DNA from: Priapulus caudatus
Taxonomy: Eukaryota; Priapulida; Priapulimorpha; Priapulimorphida; Priapulidae
DNA length: 54,592 nt
NCBI RefSeq assembly: GCF_000485595.1
Contig: NW_014577267.1
Span: 72,842-127,433 of the forward strand
Direction of reading: 5' to 3'
A model generated the notes under the pieces. It did no database searches, was not told the origin of the DNA, and saw nothing but the letters and a program-made list of their open reading frames with translations. The position numbers were made by a program, and so were the translations under genes. This document shows positions 13,084 to 22,038 of the stretch, piece by piece (position 1 is the stretch's first letter; every line of letters starts with the position of its first letter).

Positions 13084-16000
13084 CACACGCACACACACAC
13101 GCACACACACCCACACAGATGCATACACAGATATACACACTTATGCGCATGGACATACACAGATATACAGATTTATGCGAGTGGACATACACAGATATGG
13201 GCACATCCTTACACGTGCACATGCACACATACACACATACACACATGCACACATACACACATACACACATGCACACACACCCACACAGATGCATACACAG
13301 ATATACACACTTATGCGCGTGGACATACACAGAGATGGGCACATCCTTACACGTGCACATGCACACACACAACAGAGGAAGATGCACACCCATGCACACA
13401 CATGTGCACACATGCGCACCCATGTGCACACATGCACACCCATGTTCACACAGATATGCATAGCCATGCATGCAGGCATGTGCATACAAACAAGTACACA
13501 TATACACACTCATGCGTGCACATGTGCATGCATGCGTGGATGTGTATTTATTAGCTCATCTGACATAGTCAGATGCAGCTTGTAGAATCGCATGATCGTC
13601 CGTCCGTCCGTCCGTCCGTCCGTCCGTCCGTCCGTCCGTCAACAGTTGGGCACAAATCTTAACCGCTTGATGTACGGTCACGATATTCGGGACGTTGGGG
13701 GGGATCGTCAAAACGAGTTGGGATGTCGAAGCTGGTGGTCAAAGGTCAAAGCCTCAAAGGTCAAGAGGTGTAAAAGAAGGGGGAACATTCCCTCCTTAAC
13801 TTAAGGTATAGGGAGGAAATGCAGAATTGCGGCACAAATCTAAACGGCTCGACCTAGGCTCGTGATAGTCGGTGTATAGCATCATGGTAGGAAAAGCCAT
13901 CACTTGCTGCCGAAATTGGAGGTCACAGCGTCAAAGGTCAATGCGGGCACAGGCGAAGATTTTAGCATTTTCTGAGGACATGGTTCTGACGGAAGCGATT
14001 GAAAAACTTTTGTTTCAGCGGTGACTAGCATTTTTTATGGCTTTATTGAAAGGCCATGAATATGTACTTTCTGCCGAACATTGCCGAAGAGTAAGTGGTC
14101 GGATACCTTTTGACCTCAAGAGGAGGGTTAAACATGGATTTGTACTATTAACAAAGGACTGGAACTGCTTTTGCCAGTTGTGGATGTAAGGTACAGTTTT
14201 GCAACAGGTTCAATTGCAAAGGCCAAATGTTTGTTGAAGCAAGGGGTTACGCTCCTTAATCATATTATTTTCTAAAGCAGTCATGCTATTGCACCCTGAG
14301 TAGCCACCTGTAATTAGCACACTGTAATGACCCTGGAATGCTCACGCTGTGTGTAGGAAAAAACATGGGGGCAAGCCATTACGCATGCATGGGGGTGAAC
14401 ATGGCACTATTCTAATCATAATTATTGCTGGCAACCTTGCGCAATGCAGATGTTTTAACTCACAGCTGTAGCGAAAATTCTCGCCTGCCTGAATATACTT
14501 GGATTTCAGCAATCAATGGAGTGAGGTTATTTCACGCACGAAGGGGTGATGCCATCTTTGATTATTTGATGACACTTGCACAGCGCCATTCTCGCCGGCC
14601 AATGCTTTTGCTATTAGAGCCCTTGCACCCGCCCCCTCCTCCCACTCTCCCCCACCCACCCTACGCTCGCCCCGCTCGACGCTCTACCATGTAACATGTT
14701 AATATAGCGAAGTCATTTGAAAGTTAACACAGGCTGATATCTTTATTACTGTACTACCGCGATTAGCAAAGCCCTAGCCTATCAGATTTTAGATCTGTAC
14801 TTAGTAGTATCCTAGATATATGACTCTGAAGCGGCGAACGCGGTGATGGGAGGGTGCTCTTTATTCGTTTGCCAGTGAGTTTAGCATCAGAACACCTGCC
14901 GTCAGGTGAGCGCTGTCGCTCTGCCGCACTTGTTTGTATATCTATATTTGTTTTCCAGGTTCAGGCTCCTCCGAGCAAACTGCTCGAGCTGGTAAAGCTG
15001 AGAGACCTGCAAGGAGCAGTGGATCACAAGAAGGGGTATAAGCTGTTGCTCATTTTCTGCCAAGCTGTGAATCCTAATAAAAAAATAAAATAAATCTCCA
15101 ATTTAAATATTAAAAATCTACTTATGTGGAATAAATGGTTTTGTATTTATATTCATTATGGATAAGGTTATAATTACTAATTGACTGTGGGAATAATTAC
15201 ATGCATACTAATGGGCATAATTGGGAATAATTGCATACTAATTGTATGTAATCTAGGTTTTTCTATAATTCAGGACTTGCACAATTTCTGTATTGGGGTC
15301 TGAGCACTGTGCAATTAATGACACAGAATTGTTAATGTATTTTTTTCTTTTTGGTGTCAACTGAAGGTTGGAAGCAGAGGGAAAGACACTGGACAATAAA
15401 GAGTATTCAAATCTCATTGAGCTGATGCTAGAGGAGGAGAAACTAAAGGGTAAGTAAACACTGCCTATGTAATAATTGGAAATATAACAAATTATTTATA
15501 TTAATAATAACTATTACATAAAAATGTAGCTGGTATTGAAGATTTTGTAGCCCATAAGCCTATATTATCAATTGACACCATCAAACACACTTGACCTTTG
15601 TCTCTGCAGATGCGTTAGCTCTGACAACTGAGATGCTGCAGCAGGGAACTCATCCGTACCAAAGGGTGCTGGTGTTCCTGCTCAGTCGCATGCACCTGGC
15701 AGGAGACGTTGATGGCCTACAGCAGCTTGTACAGCTCATGCCTGAAGCCTTACAGTCCCGCGTCTTAATCCACAAGCACCTCAACGTTGCCTACGTGCAC
15801 AGGTCGGTCATTGCAACGGTGACAGCAATGCTGTCACATAACTAGTGTTTGGCGAGCTTTGTAGGGTCACAGTAATTGTCGCAAGGCCACAATTAAAAAA
15901 TCTTTGTTTGCCCTCACCCGACCCAGGCTGAAAAGTTTGGGTAGGTAGGTATAGGCTTCTCTTTTTTTTAAAGGGTCTTTTTACAAAGTCTACATGCTCA

Positions 16001-19000
16001 GGTGTGCTTGTGTGGAGATACCTTTTATGTTGAATGTTTGTTTTGCTTGGTACATATAATGTATTGCCTACAGATTTATATAATGTACAATAAAAAAAAA
16101 ATTTTGAGTCTGCTCCTTTTTGGCGGGTCGGTCGGGTGAGGGCAAACAAACAATATTTTTATTATGGCCCAATGTACTGTATGTGTAATGTAATGTGACT
16201 GGGAAGTAATAAGCAAAAGATGATTAATCTGAAACGTAGTTATGATATGAGCGATGGCCTAGTTTTAATTGGTACTTCTGCCACTGGGGACTGTTAAATG
16301 CTTTTTTTCTGGTGTGTGAGAAAGATTATATTTCATTTCAGTCAGCTTATATCTATAACCTCTGTTTTATTTATTAAAAATATGTTTTTCTCTATCTTTG
16401 TAATGTGCGTGTAGCATTGGGAGGCTCGGACTATAGTATAAATTCAGCATTTATGCTTGCTCGTGCATTTATGATTCACACTGTTGCAGTGGTCGTGCGG
16501 AAGAGCTAATCAGCCAGATTGAGGACAAGGTCAAAAAAGAGTCCCCAGACATTTACTTCAATGGATTCCTGTTTCTTCTGAAAAAACACCCAGAGTATCT
16601 TCCCAGAGGTAAACCACAGCAGTGTATAGTTACTGAAAGGCTGTTTACTATTCATTGAGTTCATTTAATTGAAATTAGTCATAAAAGATTTCTGCCACTT
16701 TTCATTTTGTTCATTGTCTCATCTAAGTGGGAATCGAGTATTTTATTCATTAATTTGGCACTTGGTCACATTGACAATAGATATTCATCGATCGTTACTG
16801 TATTGCATATATGAGTTGTATGTGTATGTATAAGAATTTGTTGTATAATTTTAACTCAAGTTGAGGCGCTGGCAAATGCTGGGCATGGGAACCTGCAGGC
16901 AACCTTGTGGGGCCATTACCTTATGACAGAGCAATATGAAAGCGCAGACAGCCTCGCAAAGGTAAGTCTATCTCCTTATTACTCGCAACAAGAGCTGAGT
17001 CTATCGGAGAGAACATCAAAAGCAACCCTTTTGATCTTCCTCAGAGTCATCATGATTTATATGACTTTGTCGAGATGTCCCCATTTTTATACGCCATGCT
17101 GAATTCATTGTGCCAAAAATTGGAATTAGTAGAGTTGTACTTTATATGTACTAGGTGTCCCTGCTCTTGATAATCAGAAAGGTCAGATGATTGAAAAGTC
17201 TTCATGATTGTATCAATAGAGTGCTGTCATATACGGACTATGCTGCAGGCCAGCTGCCTCTAGGCTCATGAGGTTGTGACATTGTAATTTTGTTGACTTG
17301 ATGTTATATAGATTGAGCAGCATAATGGCCTGTGTATGTTAATAAATTTTTGTCATTGTTTACTTGCTACGTATGTATCACCGTTGTTTGAATTCGTTTA
17401 CAGGAGCACCCACTTGTATTGGCACATGTGAGAGTTGCGCCAATTTGCAAGGAGGCACTCGAGACGAACAATGTGAGTTAACTAATTAACATTAATTAAT
17501 ATACTTAATACGAATCCATTAATTATAAATAAATCTACTAAAGTGCCAATAAACTTCATCACTGAAATTCTTTAATTTTACTGAAATGGTTAAAGTTTCA
17601 GACATAGTCACTATACAGAAATAACCTTAATCTAATCAAAATGTTGTAGGCAAATCTATAGCCTTTCTATTAATGCTTACTCTTGTTGTCACTCACTGTC
17701 TGCTGACTTTAAAAAGTAACCTGATTGTGGTAAAAACATTTAGATACTTGTAATATGACACGAAAACTACTTTAAAAAGAGTGACAAAGTAGAGATTATA
17801 TGATTTAGTAGTTTGATAAGGTAAAAATACCTGGAACACTAATGATGGTTTAGTTGGTTTATTATTTTGCTCACGTGAGGCTGAACTATCTTCTGGCATG
17901 TATTTTTCATTTTGCCCTACACTCAGTTCATTTGACCATAACATGGAAATTTTTAGAGGAGAAATGAAATTATTTTGTTTATTTGTTGCAGGAGAAGATG
18001 TTGCTGAATGTCCTTGAGAGAGTCAAGGGCGTCGATCGGGTGTCTAGTGCAATCCTGCTCAGCTACCTAGTATCCCTGCAAAGTAAGTTTGCAAGAAAAT
18101 CATAAAAACTACATTTTTTTAATCAATTGAGTTAATTATGCCAAAATTATTACCATATGTGAGGTCAGCAACTGTGAAACCACCATAGGTGCATAGACGG
18201 AAGGAATGTTATCGACTTGTCGATTCAACGATTGCCGCAACTACACATACTTGTCATTGTTGTGGCCCCCGGATAGAGTGAAAATAGTGATATATGGAAA
18301 TTTGCGGAAATTACCATGCGAACTTGTTGTAGTGTGATACATATCCACTGTAACACACTCAATATCTGCTTTAGTACATGTACATAGTTTTGCACCAACA
18401 ACACACCCATAAATTTTTGTTTTTTGTAAATGAATATTTTATCGCATAGATTTTCGTAGCTCTTTGGGTGAATTTTTGCAGACGTTTTACTGCAAGTGAC
18501 GCCACTTTGGTACCTTTATCAGCATTCGTGTCCTTTTGCACATTTTCCGTACGAGTCGCTTCTAACTGTGCATAAACACGCATATGCAGTTTTTTTATGG
18601 TATTTCCGTTATCTTCAGCTCGTAATGGTGACCTCACTGGAGGTCTACAGACTGTAATGGAAAGAAGTAAAGCGGCTGGTATCAAGCCAAGTGACATGCG
18701 AACAGGCCCTCTCAGCATGCTGAAGCGTGCTTTGGAGGCAAATAGTCAACCTGTCCCTTTCCAGGTGCCAAGGGCACGGGTAAGCTTGTTCAGGGGTTAT
18801 TTTATCCTCTGCGACGAAGTCGGCGGGGATACTATGGTTTCATGTCTACCCAGCCGCCGCCGCCGCAGACAATTTCTCTTCCGCTTCATAACTCGACCCC
18901 TAATTGACCTAGCGCTACCAAAGTTGGTATACTTACACATCTTGGGGAGAAGGTGAGCACAGCGTACCAAAACCAGGTCACTGCGACCTTTATTTGACCT

Positions 19001-20812
19001 TTACCTTGACCTTGATCATATTTCCCTTCCGCTCTCTGACTCGCCCCTAATTGACTTAGCGCTACCAAACTTGGTGTAATTACACATCTTGGGGAGAATG
19101 TGAGCAGCGTACCAAAACCAGGTCACTGCGACCTTTATTTGACCTTTACCTTGACCTTGATCATATTTCCCTTCCGCTCTATAACTCTGCCCCTAATTAA
19201 CCTAGCACTACAAAACTTGGTATACTTACAAATTTTGGGGAGAAGGTGTGTCGCGTACCAAAACCAGGTCACTACGACCTTTATTTGACCTTTACCTTGA
19301 CCTTGATCATATTTCCTTTCCGCTCTACAACTCGGCCCCTAATTGACCTAGCGCTACCAAACTTGCTATACTTACACATCTTGGGGAGAATGTGTGTCGC
19401 GTACCAAAACCAGGTCACTGCGGCTTTTATTTGACCTTGACCTTGACCTTGACCTTGATCATATTTCCCTTCCGCTCTATAACTCGACCCCTAATTGACC
19501 TAGCGCGACCAAACTTGGTATACTTACACATCTTGGGGAGAAGGTGTGTCGCGTACCGAAACCAGGTCACTGCAACCTTTATTTGACACTAGCTGGGCTA
19601 CCCGGAGATGCCCGGGATTTTTTGGGGGTTACTGCTTTTCTGCTATTTCATGCGTTTTCTGCTATTGCTTGCGTTTCGGCATTTCATGCGATTGCCTGAT
19701 TTTGAGCCTGACTATAGTTGAGCGCTATATGATTGCTGTTTACTTTTCTGCTGCGCTAGGATTCGTGTTGACTTTTCTGCTGCAGTGTATAGTCGAGCGC
19801 TAGGATTGCTGTTAAATTTTCTGCTGCGCTAGTATTTTTTGGGGGGAAATCTGTTGTTTGTTTTTTTGCCCTTATTTTGGCCTTTTTGTGCAAATTGTTT
19901 TTGGCCTAAAATGGTCGTCGCATCATGCTGATTGAGAATATACCTCACGGGTCACATCTTACTGGTCTCGAGAAGACAGACAGACAGATAGATCCGGCGA
20001 TTTATTGTAGGAGATGAATACAAAACACTCGAAAATACGAAAATAAGCAGCAAGTTCAGCATTTATACCTATAAAGTATACGGTAGTCGTCTACGACGCT
20101 TTCCTGTCTCCTTCGAAGCTAATAATTTGTTTATTGTCGCTGTAATTCGACAATAGAGCTACAAAATACAGCTACAATGGAGCTACAAAATGCACTCGAT
20201 GAAGTAGGAGGGTATATAGCGCCACCGCGCGGACATTTATTAAAGTAAATAATTTTAATTGTAATTTGACACTTTTATTTTGTGTATTTTTTTTTGGGGG
20301 GGGGGGGTTTATAAATGGTCGTCGCGTCATGCTGATTAAGAATATATATGGTGTTGGGGGTGACCTCTTACAGGGGGGGGGGAGAAGATAAAGCCCCAGA
20401 CAGACCGAAAAACAGACTCGCCCTTTATGTAAGAGATTGACCTTGACATTGACCTTTATCATATTTCCTTTCCGCTCTATAACTCGGCCCCTAATTGACC
20501 TAGCGCGACTAAACTTCGTATACTTACACATCTTGGGGAGAACATGGCGGGGGATACATGTAGTTGGCGACAACTGCCCTTTCTAGTTAAATTTGAATTT
20601 AGATCATGTATGCCTGTGTGTATGTGTACGTGTGTATATATTTACGTATGTATCTTGTTCGTCAAAAAATGTGAGTAAGGATTAAATTTCACTGTTTTTA
20701 TCGTTATCAGTCAAGTAATAGAAGAAATCAAGACTCTTCATCCTCCAGTGATTCATCGGATTCCGACTCGGACTCGGATTCAAAGAAGAAGAGCCAGCCT
20801 CTTCACAGCTAG
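498..20812 (+). CDS. LRPPRC: LRPPRC-like leucine-rich PPR-motif protein, 5'-partial, 27 exons in window
   Basis: Exons: 498-536, 1149-1236, 1614-1718, 2351-2542, 3418-3756, 4132-4219, 4424-4576, 4878-4963, 5260-5337, 5754-5831, 6330-6440, 7116-7255, 7463-7548, 8537-8750, 10499-10623, 11123-11229, 11579-11738, 12641-12834, 14959-15035, 15367-15449, 15610-15802, 16490-16608, 16861-16961, 17404-17472, 17992-18082, 18619-18779, 20711-20812. All junctions are GT..AG and all phases join without a stop, giving about 1,125 residues. Human LRPPRC has about 1,394, so roughly the N-terminal fifth, including the mitochondrial targeting peptide, lies upstream. Conserved blocks recalled from the human protein include THYFWPIL, FTDYVLP, GDWQKALGVW and QPVPF, spread over the whole length in the same order. 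Helical PPR pairs such as DTYTALLCGYAENGDI recur. Known role of the family: with SLIRP it stabilises mitochondrial mRNAs and supports their polyadenylation and translation. The ortholog assignment is firm. Single exon borders are by eye. Confidence 0.9.
2610..2896. mobile_element. GGCC-ended MITE (Harbinger-like), copy 1, LRPPRC intron 4
   Basis: 287 bp, with inverted ends starting GGCC and sharing TTGTTTCCCCTTTACC in both arms. It is flanked by TAA on each side (2607-2609 and 2897-2899). It has no coding capacity. A 3-bp TAA duplication is typical of PIF/Harbinger elements. Confidence 0.65.
2979..3104 (+). repeat. Two-copy 63-bp tandem repeat
   Basis: Copies 2979-3041 and 3042-3104 differ at a handful of positions (shared AGAAAATGGGTAGACACAGG). 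A partial unit precedes them at 2960. The open frame across it is a by-product of the repeat length being a multiple of three. Confidence 0.8.
3299..3426 (+). repeat. 32-bp tandem repeat spanning the acceptor of the exon at 3418
   Basis: Four copies, 3299-3330, 3331-3362, 3363-3394 and 3395-3426, each containing CTCTGTTTAGCCCGTTGAG. The AG acceptor and the first nine exon bases belong to the last unit. Copies 1 and 2 keep the AG and copy 3 has lost it (TTTAT). Confidence 0.9.
4132..7548 (+). CDS. LRPPRC: LRPPRC exons 6-13: middle region
   Basis: Exons 4132-4219, 4424-4576, 4878-4963, 5260-5337, 5754-5831, 6330-6440, 7116-7255 and 7463-7548. Most are 78-153 nt. The reading frame runs AIGCQTAQVVNALVMHLLYQ, VDKHPVRAQSMRIVRPLAAA and then NLKISSATAEQVHVMLKG. 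It continues with REMNVEDLESHLIELKAKN, which parallels the human SSELESTLETLKAEN segment. Exon 7116-7255 ends in a split codon (AT|G). That sets the donor at 7256 rather than one base either side. Conservation is weaker here than at the two ends, so the shortest exons (5260-5337, 5754-5831) rest mainly on phase and splice sites. Confidence 0.75.
6432..6785 (+). repeat. Minisatellite that begins at the donor of the exon ending 6440
   Basis: 28-29-bp degenerate units. TCAAG|GT recurs at 6436, 6465, 6493, 6521 (TCAAGGGT) and 6549, so the exon end and 5' splice site form part of the first unit. Later units drift to GGGTCAAGGTTGGTGRC. Confidence 0.8.
8245..8493. mobile_element. Foldback element in LRPPRC intron 13
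   Basis: Left arm 8245-8325 and right arm about 8411-8492 are inverted copies of about 80 bp, from AGGTCGGCATATGTTTCG to CGAAACGTATGCTGACCT, with a few mismatches. ACTGCA flanks the element (8239-8244 and 8494-8499). The transcript of this intron could form a long hairpin. Confidence 0.75.
8537..12834 (+). CDS. LRPPRC: LRPPRC exons 14-18: second PPR cluster
   Basis: Exons 8537-8750, 10499-10623, 11123-11229, 11579-11738 and 12641-12834. Residues read DAMQLLVEHSEKRGDAPIKE, then GELxxA-type PPR helices. TPGLRAKMDRLENLCEQALK matches the human TPGIRARSARLQWFCDRCV block, and DIDRDTMYYHLLRSY matches the human ECDRDQMYYNLLKLY. The last exon reads GDWQKALGVWTTMQEESVTP and QPVPFTVADE, then ends in a proline/arginine/alanine-rich low-complexity stretch (PPPQPRRAARPAAAT) without a clear human counterpart. 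This cluster gives the strongest ortholog evidence in the gene. Confidence 0.88.
8761..8989. mobile_element. Donor-linked TIR element, copy 1 (LRPPRC intron 14)
   Basis: It starts AGGGTTTCTTATACATAAG, 10 nt inside the intron whose GT is at 8751, and ends AGAAGAAACCCT. The 10-bp ends (AGGGTTTCTT) are inverted repeats. AGGGAC occurs on both sides (8754-8759 and 8990-8995) as a likely target duplication. It is related to 26354-26695. Confidence 0.6.
9172..10317. mobile_element. R1 dispersed element, copy B, in LRPPRC intron 14
   Basis: It begins AGCTCATCTGACGTAGTCAG, followed within 25 nt by a (GTCC)n tract, then a long stretch shared with 13553-14150. Its right end is shared with copy A. Left AGCTCATCTGACGT and right ACGTTAGATGAGC are imperfect inverted repeats, which suggests a non-autonomous DNA transposon. 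It has no credible transposase frame. Confidence 0.65.
12865..13545. repeat. CA-rich low-complexity tract, LRPPRC intron 18
   Basis: A long (CA)n core near 13048-13110 with degenerate CACA/TGCA/ATACAC units to 13545, including a duplicated block (ACAGATGCATACACAGATAT at 13116 and 13286). The overlapping His/Thr-rich open frames in all three frames are not genes. Confidence 0.9.
13553..14935. mobile_element. R1 dispersed element, copy C, in LRPPRC intron 18
   Basis: It shares the left end (AGCTCATCTGACATAGTCAG), the (GTCC)n tract and about 600 bp with copy B, then diverges through indels. It ends GTCAGGTGAGCGCTGTCGCT..CCGCACTTGTTT. Its right end stops only about 23 nt before the exon at 14959, so element sequence abuts the 3' splice site. 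Confidence 0.6.
14959..18779 (+). CDS. LRPPRC: LRPPRC exons 19-26: C-terminal region
   Basis: Exons 14959-15035, 15367-15449, 15610-15802, 16490-16608, 16861-16961, 17404-17472, 17992-18082 and 18619-18779. NKEYSNLIELMLEEEKLK parallels human NAETYSNLIKLLMSED. VLVFLLSRMHLAGDVDGLQQ, GRAEELISQIEDKVKKES and ARNGDLTGGLQTVMERSKAA-type helices follow. Exon 18619-18779 ends with NSQPVPFQVP, matching the human C-terminal GEPVPFIEPP. The first exon of the block ends AAG GG before GTATAAG. The next begins G TTG, which restores a glycine codon and settles that junction. Confidence 0.82.
15885..16169. mobile_element. GGCC-ended MITE (Harbinger-like), copy 2, LRPPRC intron 21
   Basis: 285 bp. The inverted arms share GTTTGCCCTCACCCGACC next to AT-rich ends that start GGCC. 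It is flanked by CAA on both sides (15882-15884 and 16170-16172) and contains the family's internal GGGTAGGTAGGTA. Confidence 0.7.
18861..19600 (+). repeat. ~146-bp tandem array, five copies, LRPPRC intron 26
   Basis: Units are marked by CTTCCGCTC at 18878, 19026, 19171, about 19317 and 19469. Each carries ACTCGACCCCTAATTGACC, CTTGGGGAGAA, ACCAAAACCAGGTCACTG and TGACCTTGACC-type runs. A sixth copy lies apart at 20430-20545. Confidence 0.85.
19588..20437. mobile_element. Probable insertion splitting the 146-bp array
   Basis: It starts ACTAGCTGGGCTACCCGGAG and ends CTCGCCCTTTATGTAAGAGA. Its last ~150 bp exists twice (about 19905-20012 and 20315-20437, sharing AATGGTCGTCGC, TCATGCTGATT and CAGACAGA). 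This type of end (CAGACAGA..TTTAT..AGAGAT) resembles non-autonomous repeats, but I cannot place the family. Confidence 0.4.
20711..20812 (+). CDS. LRPPRC: LRPPRC terminal exon with Ser/Asp-rich tail
   Basis: The acceptor TTATCAG ends at 20710, and the frame (phase 0) fits the donor at 18780. It reads SSNRRNQD, then about 18 residues that are nearly all Ser or Asp, then SKKKSQPLHS and TAG at 20810-20812. Human LRPPRC ends soon after its PVPF block with a short basic tail, so this acidic, phospho-acceptor-rich tail is not a shared feature. The exon is the weakest part of the model because nothing in it can be aligned. Support comes from the splice site, the phase, the stop and the poly(A) signal 1.2 kb downstream. 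Confidence 0.6.
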   Translation, partial: SSNRRNQDSSSSSDSSDSDSDSDSKKKSQPLHS

Positions 20813-22038
20813 GTGCCAGCCAGGAAGCAAGAGTTCAGTGGTCGATGGCAATGACCAGATTCTTTACACAGGCTCTCTGTGACTAGATGAGAATTTAGGA
20901 CACCATGTGCCCCCTCTGCAAGAGCAGCAATTTTCGAAGTGTAACGGATAAACTGAAGCAGACAGATATAGATAGAGAGAGATAGAGATTGAGAGAGTGG
21001 AGCGCGAAAGAGAGCGAGAGAGAGAGGGAGCGAAAGAGAGGGGGAGAGAGAGAGAGAGAGAGAACCTCAGACTATGCAAGGACAGAGGTAAGATAAGACA
21101 GGGAGCCAGTTGGATTAAAGAAGGAAGACATGTCTGAATGGTGTTCACCACTGTATGAAACCTTCAAGTAATTCGAACTGGTCTTCACATTACCTCACTT
21201 CTCAGCTTGAACTGAATTTGTTCTTTGTATAATTTGCGATGCAATTGGCCTCACGATGGATGTGGTAATTGTTAAATGGTATTATTGTCCATGGAGGCAA
21301 AAACACGTGAAAATATTCATCTTATGCATATTAGATGAGTCATCAGGCAGTCGCAGGTGGTTATTGTCTCTGGGATGCATCGAGCAAAGGTTAATTGCTG
21401 GCTCGAGTAACGAGTGTTCTCGTGAGTGATGTTGTACCACAGTGTGCATGTTTTAGACTGACGGGTATAACCAAATTCCATTGCGACGATAATTGTGATA
21501 CGTTTCTTCGCACCTGTGTATTGTTGTGAAATACGGGCAAATTTTCCCGCCTTTGCCGCATAAGTAGCTGGATAGTGTGTTGATTACTCGTTGTAACAGC
21601 TCACAACGAGTGGGGCTGCATAAACAGTGCGTGTGATGTACCCAGAGCATGCCAACAGAGAGCATTTTACCCAGTTCAATTGTGTAGATGTCATGTTAGA
21701 ATTCTGTTGGAATTGACCATGGGGAAGCCCTCTTATCTTGCAAGCAGCAGTAATGCTTGCTAAGATCGTTTCACAAGTTTATTGCCACGCAGTTATTGAC
21801 AGCTAGATTGTGTAACAATTCTTGCTTGCTACCGTTCTGTAGCATAGACCAGCGCCGCACCATCCCTAGTCACGAACCACTGTAAAATTCGTAATAAGTA
21901 CCAGTGAAGAATATTCACAAGTGATTATTGATAGTAAATGACTTGCGTCCACAATGTTAGGAATACTTTTCTTTTTAGCTGTCATTGTATGTTTCCGATG
22001 TCATTATTGTTAGCTGTGTAACAGAGCGCTGTAATAAA
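20813..22038 (+). other. LRPPRC 3' UTR (inferred)
   Basis: Untranslated stretch from the TAG to an AATAAA. It contains a GA-rich simple repeat (20938-21062) and otherwise no coding-like frame or recognisable structured RNA. Confidence 0.6.
22033..22038 (+). terminator. Polyadenylation signal of LRPPRC
   Basis: Canonical AATAAA followed within 30 nt by a GT-rich stretch (TGTGTATGTTTAGTG). It is the first strong hexamer with a downstream element after the LRPPRC stop. Confidence 0.6.

Noticed and set aside
12589-13585. Open frames of 247-321 codons on + and up to 182 codons on - rich in His/Thr or Cys/Val
   Set aside because: They are read from the CA-rich tract in every frame. Only 12641-12834 is a real exon, and it ends at a GTGAGT donor.
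18861-19600. CRISPR-like regular spacing
   Set aside because: Units are tandem, with no unique spacers, in a eukaryotic intron.
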